In this document: positions 31,830 to 64,000 of the stretch, in pieces
Layout: every line of letters begins with the position of its first letter
How positions within the stretch are numbered: position 1 is the stretch's first letter
Assembly: GCA_034231615.1 (NCBI GenBank)
Contig: CM067310.1
Coordinates: 141,501 to 205,500 of the forward strand
From: Meghimatium bilineatum
Taxonomy: Eukaryota > Mollusca > Gastropoda > Stylommatophora > Philomycidae
Length of the DNA: 64,000 nt
Direction of reading: 5' to 3'
Made by a program: the position numbers and the translations under genes
Notes under the pieces: generated by a model
Told to the model about the DNA's origin: nothing
What the model saw: the letters and a program-made list of their open reading frames with translations, nothing else
The model's database searches: none

Positions 31830-32345
31830 TAGAAATTTCTAGAAAAGTAAAAACAATAAACATAGGCAACCTATATGCACTAGGAAAGACGACTAAGGAG
31901 CTTTCACGTGTGTGATTACATAGAATCCTTGGTGTTAGGTGGCAGGATAAAGTCAGGACCCAAGAACACGGATGTACTGGAATGAACAAGCTATACCATA
32001 GTAGGTGCGTTCTATGCTCAATCTACGTAGACTAGGATGGTGGAACACACTAGAAGGATGGAACATGGCAGAATACCAAAAGTTCTCCTTTATGGAGAAT
32101 TACAGTCTGGGAGTAGATACCAGGATTGACTTTAACTTCAGTAAAAAGACTTGATACAGGCATTGATACAGATGTCGTGGTGGAGAATGCCATGGATCAT
32201 GCTATAAAGACAAAGGAGAAATTGATAGCTGTTAGTTCAAGAGCTGCATGTCTAAAAAGACGCACAACAGCCTGTGATTCCTTGTACATATTGTGGAAGG
32301 CTCTTTGTGTCTCAGATTTGTCTTGTGAGTCACATCCATCATCAT
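31830..32345 (+). mobile_element. LINE C-terminal remnant with zinc-finger-like end
   Basis: Readings in shifted frames: LGVRWQDKVRTQEHGCTGMN (31930), RRLRW-like and ..DGTWQNTKSSPLWRI (32040-32095), then DTGIDTDVVVENAMDHAI and C-x-L-C-G-like ..LYILWKALCVSDLSCESH. These are C-terminal blocks of LINEs that end in a C-C-H finger. Inactive. Confidence 0.75.
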
Positions 32346-32504
32346 CCTCATGGATCGATTGTATTTATTATAGCGCAACAATAATACTATAATGCAGAAA
32401 GGTGCCTACTACTGTATAAATTGAGGTTTTTTGGCTTACCCTTACAGCAGGTAGGTCTAAGTGTCAGTTTTAGTGACTTACAGATGTTAAATATTTTGGT
32501 TATT

Positions 32505-32580
32505 TAGTCTCAGCTTTAGTTTGCTGTCATTAGGAAGGTTTCTATGAGACAATTTTATTCTGTATCAGATTATTATTGCT
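32505..32580 (+). repeat. Direct repeat D1, copy 1
   Basis: CTGTCATTAGGAAGGTTTCT.., ACAATTTTATTCTGTATCAG matches 35565-35645 with few changes. Each copy is followed at once by a different tandem array. Confidence 0.85.
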
Positions 32581-32599
32581 GACATTAGAATTTTTTTCA

Positions 32600-32850
32600 C
32601 ACATTAAAATAGTTTTGTTATTTGGTCTCAAATTAATATTGATGGCAGAAATTATTGTTTTATTGAGATCACAAGTTAAAATAGTTTTGTCATTTGGTCT
32701 CAAATTAGTATTGATGGCAGAAATTATTATTTTATTGAGATCACAAGTTAAAATAGTTTTGTCATTTGGTCTCAAATTAGTATTGATGGCAGAAATTATT
32801 GTTTTATTGAGATCACATGTTAAAATAGTTTTGTCATTTGGTCTCAGAAT
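32600..32850. repeat. 72-bp minisatellite, 3.5 copies
   Basis: Unit runs TTAAAATAGTTTTGTCATTT through GGTCTCAAATTAGTATTGAT to TTTATTGAGATCACAAG. 24 codons per unit keeps frames open on both strands. Confidence 0.95.
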
Positions 32851-33134
32851 AGAATTGCTGACAGTAAACAAAATTGTTTTTTCAACAAAGTGCTAGAATT
32901 TTGTCTGATTTTTATAAACACTATATACAAAAATCCAGATCTCAAAAAAACAAAATTCAACAGAACTGTTCATTTACATTTCAGTAGACAAATATTTTTA
33001 ACATATACTGTATGTTTGGCTAATGTATATATTTATTTGATTAGGAGCAGGTCGAGATGAGATATATTTAAGAGTTGGAAGCGATGGCAGAATGCGATGT
33101 TTTTTAAATCATCAATGAACAAACTCTTGCCTTA

Positions 33135-33255
33135 AACAAGTATTATGTGCAAACAAATGGCTTGCTGTATTATGTGCAAACAAATGGCTTGCTGTATTAT
33201 GTGCAATCATATGGCATGCTGTATTATGTGCTGATATATGGCATGCCATATTTTC
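33135..33255. repeat. 27-bp short tandem repeat
   Basis: About four units of TTATGTGCAAACAAATGGCTTGCTGTA, diverging rightwards. Confidence 0.9.
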
Positions 33256-33744
33256 AGGAGGCAAATTGAAGACTTTAGTTTTAGAATATGATTGTTTCAG
33301 TGGAAACAGTACATATCAATAGTGATATCTTTCACAAGAATCATATACAAGCTCTAACTGTAACATAATGCCATACAACATTATTAGATGTTGCCTCATC
33401 ATTCCTGAATCGAAGTGAATTTATTGGTCTTCAAACAAAATATATCATTAGTTCAACTGGTAATATGGAGCAGGGTAGAAGTTCTTCCTACTTGATGATA
33501 AAGGAAATTTCACAGAGGAAATGGGTGATACCGAATACAATTTCCGCCCACTGAAATGCTTCCATTGGAGTATCTTCATAATATGGATTATATTTTTATG
33601 CTGAGGTCTTTGATTGTAGCACCTTTATGACTATGACTGATTATATGGACTTTATTATTATTATTATATCATTAATTGTTATAGTTATTGAAATAACATT
33701 TATAAACCCCAGGAAAAACCCATGTGCTCAGTTTTCCCCGTGTC

Positions 33745-34985
33745 GATGTCACAGGGTAATGCATACTTGTTTGATGACTATGACAGATGTCACTGGGTAA
33801 TACATACTTGTTTGATGACTATGACAGATGTCACAGTAATGCATACTTGTTTGATGACTATGACAGATGTCACTGGGTAATGCATACTTGTTTGATGACT
33901 ATGACAGATGTCACTGGGTAATACATACTCATTTGATGACTATGACAGATGTCACAGAGTAATTCATACTTGTTTGATGACTATGACAGATGTCACTGGG
34001 TAATGCATACTTGTTTGATGACTATGACAGATGTCACAGGGTAATGCATACTTGTTTGATGACTATGACAGATGTCACAGGGTAATGCATACTTGTTTGA
34101 TGACTATGACAGATGTCACAGTAATGCATACTTGTTTGATGACTATGACAGATGTCACAGGGTAATGCATACTTGTTTGATGACTATGACAGATGTCACA
34201 GGGTAATGCATACTTGTTTGATGACTATGACAGATGTCACTGGGTAATACATACTCATTTGATGACTATGACAGATGTCACAGGGTAATACATACTTGTT
34301 TGATGACTATGACAGATGTCACAGGGTAATGCATACTTGTTTGATGACTATGACAGATGTCACAGGGTAATGCATACTTGTTTGATGACTATGACAGATG
34401 TCACTGGGTAATACATACTTGTTTGATGACTATGACAGATGTCACAGGGTAATGCATACTTGTTTGATGACTATGACAGATGTCACATGGTAATGCATAC
34501 TTGTTTGATGACTATGACAGATGTCACTGGGTAATACATACTTGTTTGATGACTATGACAGATGTCACAGTAATGCATACTTGTTTGATGACTATGACAG
34601 ATGTCACTGGGTAATGCATACTTGTTTGATGACTATGACAGATGTCACTGGGTAATACATACTCATTTGATGACTATGACAGATGTCACAGAGTAATTCA
34701 TACTTGTTTGATGACTATGACAGATGTCACTGGGTAATGCATACTTGTTTGATGACTATGACAGATGTCACAGGGTAATGCATACTTGTTTGATGACTAT
34801 GACAGATGTCACAGGGTAATGCATACTTGTTTGATGACTATGACAGATGTCACAGTAATGCATACTTGTTTGATGACTATGACAGATGTCACAGGGTAAT
34901 GCATACTTGTTTGATGACTATGACAGATGTCACTGGGTAATACATACTCATTTGATGACTATGACAGATGTCACAGAGTAATGCA
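33745..34985. repeat. 41-bp minisatellite, about 31 units with higher-order structure
   Basis: Unit GATGTCACAGGGTAATGCAT plus ACTTGTTTGATGACTATGACA (41 bp), with a 38-bp variant lacking GGG, CACTGGG and CACAGAG variants and an ACTCATTTG variant. The order of variants in units 2-11 recurs exactly in units 20-29. Confidence 0.97.
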
Positions 34986-35564
34986 TACTTCTTTTTCTGC
35001 CTCTCAGCTTATAATATAGTAATAATAACCCATTCTGAGGGTTGTGGGCTTGATGATGATATCCAGTTTGGTTTTATCAGAGCATATGACCATCAAAACA
35101 ATGGGATACGTGGATATGCTGAAATTGCTTCATGTATGCCTGCTGGAAGTGGACAGCACAAATGATGAAACATCATGACAAAGATTTGAGGAATGTGGTA
35201 TAAAATGTGCAACTTGTAGAACTGAATACCTGCATGGCAGAATGAGGAGTTTGGTCAACTAGCAACCATCAGTATTGCTTAACATGTCATCTGCACTGGG
35301 AAACTTCACACCAATGTGTCTGTCCAAGTGCAATGATGTCAGTTCATAACCAATATGACCATCAAAAATAATGGAGGTTGTGGTTCAGGAAGTACTGCAG
35401 CCAGAACCTCCTAGTATTATATGATAGAAAACTGGATATATATTGTTACCACTAATTTATTGTCATTGGATGTGTGAGTATTTTATGTATATTTTTGTAT
35501 CTGTCATGGTAAATGAATTCCACAAGTTGATGTATTTTTTTTAATTTAATAAATATTTTCTTTT
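34986..35564. other. Intergenic, no recognised gene
   Basis: Contains repeat-like pieces (GCATATGACCATCAAAACAA and again ATATGACCATCAAAAATAA near 35350; CAACTAGCAACCATCAGTAT, related to 45195-45215). Probably mobile DNA. The short frame at 34968-35165 starts in the array and shows no family resemblance. Confidence 0.5.
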
Positions 35565-35645
35565 GTCTCAGCTTTGCTTTGCTGTCATTAAGAAGGTTTC
35601 TATGAGTTTAGACAATTTTATTCTGTATTAGATTAGTACATCAGA
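35565..35645 (+). repeat. Direct repeat D1, copy 2
   Basis: See 32505-32580; same sequence with an extra TTTAG, again running directly into a tandem array. Confidence 0.85.
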
Positions 35646-36045
35646 TTATTCTTGTACAATTTCTATAACATCAGATTATTCTTGTACAATTTCTATAACT
35701 ACATCAGATTATTCATGTACAATTTCTGTAACATCAGATTATTCTTGTACAATTTTCCTATAACATCAGATTATTCTTGTACAATTTCTGTAACAGATTA
35801 TTTTTGTAAAATTTATATAACTACATCCTATTATTCTTGTACAATTTCTCTATAACATCAGATTATTCTTGTACAATTTATATAACATCAGATTATTCTT
35901 GTACAATTTCTCTATAACATCAGATTATTCTTGTACAATTTATATAACATCAGATTATTCTTGTACAATTTATATAACATCAGATTATTCTTGTACCATG
36001 TCTGTAACATCAGATTATTCTTGTACAATTTCTGTAACTGCATGA
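35640..36045. repeat. About 28-32 bp minisatellite, roughly 13 copies
   Basis: Unit ACATCAGATTATTCTTGTAC plus AATTTCTATA with variable insertions. It lies 110-510 bp past the ABCC stop codon, so it is probably within or just after that gene's 3' UTR. Confidence 0.94.
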
Positions 36046-36152
36046 GATCTCCAAATGTAAAATATAGAAGAATCAAAAGAACTAATAAATGATATAAACT
36101 TGTCAGTGTCCAACTACATTGGATTAGCTTGAACAGAGAACAGCTACAAAGG

Positions 36153-63683
<27,531 letters not shown>

Positions 63684-63692
<9 letters not shown>

Positions 63693-64000
63693 CTGTCAAA
63701 CATATGGACATAAACATCTATCAAACATATGGACATAGACACCTGCCAAACATATGGACATAAACATCTATCAAATATATGGACATAGACACCTGTCAAA
63801 CATATGGACATAAACATCTATCAAATATATGGACATAGACACCTGTCAAACATATGGGCATAAACATCTATCAAATATATGGACATAGACACCTGTCAAA
63901 CATATGGGCATAAACATCTATCAAATATATGGACATAGACACCTGTCAAACATATGGGCATAAAAATCTATCAAATATATGGACATAGACACCTGTCAAA
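63684..64000. repeat. 50-bp minisatellite including ABCC exon a acceptor; runs off window
   Basis: Unit ACATAGACACCTGTCAAACA, TATGGACATAAACATCTATC, AAATATATGG, six or more copies. On the gene strand each unit carries TTTGACAG|GTGTCTATG, as at the real acceptor at 63693-63694. Confidence 0.96.

Noticed and set aside
33745-34985. Regular direct repeats resembling a CRISPR array
   Set aside because: Units are contiguous with no unique spacers, the DNA is from an animal, and there are no cas genes. It is a minisatellite.
34968-35165. Small protein ending after the 41-bp array
   Set aside because: It begins inside the array and shows no recognisable domain; the DNA around it has repeat-like pieces shared with other intergenic parts.

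Overview
This is nuclear DNA from an animal, almost certainly an invertebrate (inference: a lophotrochozoan, most likely a mollusc). The evidence is the coding pattern of short exons separated by kilobase introns with GT..AG borders, AT-rich introns, and many non-LTR and Penelope-like retroelement remnants. A protostome-style classical cadherin with laminin-G and EGF modules ahead of its membrane segment points the same way. There is no operon, bacterial gene or CRISPR array. The species cannot be fixed by reading alone.

Two host genes lie tail to tail. On the + strand, nine exons (1873-24824) encode the last 609 residues of an N-cadherin-like (CadN) protein: end of one LamG domain, EGF, second LamG, EGF, one transmembrane helix, then a cytoplasmic tail with the p120-catenin and beta-catenin binding regions. 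The 5' part (cadherin repeats) is off the left edge. On the - strand, ten exons (63692 down to 36153) encode the last 586 residues of an ABCC1/MRP1-type ABC exporter: second membrane domain and second nucleotide-binding domain, with Walker A, signature, Walker B and H-loop all intact. Its 5' half is off the right edge. All exon phases join in frame, so both look like living genes.

The rest is intron or intergenic DNA dominated by two things. (1) More than 25 tandem arrays (minisatellites, units about 20-72 bp). Three of them run over splice sites of the ABCC gene, so that the acceptor or donor is itself part of the repeated unit; several others start within about 20 bp of a splice site. (2) Retroelement debris: at least four kinds of non-LTR element pieces (endonuclease, reverse transcriptase, RNase H, 3' ends), a Penelope-like element with a GIY-YIG endonuclease in a head-to-tail partial arrangement, tRNA-derived SINE-like units, and several dispersed families named R1, R2 and R3 here. 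Two insertions keep clear target-site duplications: an intact 5'-truncated RNase H LINE tail inside a SINE (53023-54019), and a 223-bp LINE tail inside another LINE's endonuclease domain (37281-37503).

Layout: 1-1872 LINE endonuclease and 37-bp array; 1873-24824 cadherin exons with repeat-filled introns; 24825-36152 3' flank and intergenic DNA with LINE tails and a large 41-bp array; 36153-63692 ABCC exons with repeat-filled introns; 63693-64000 array running off the window.
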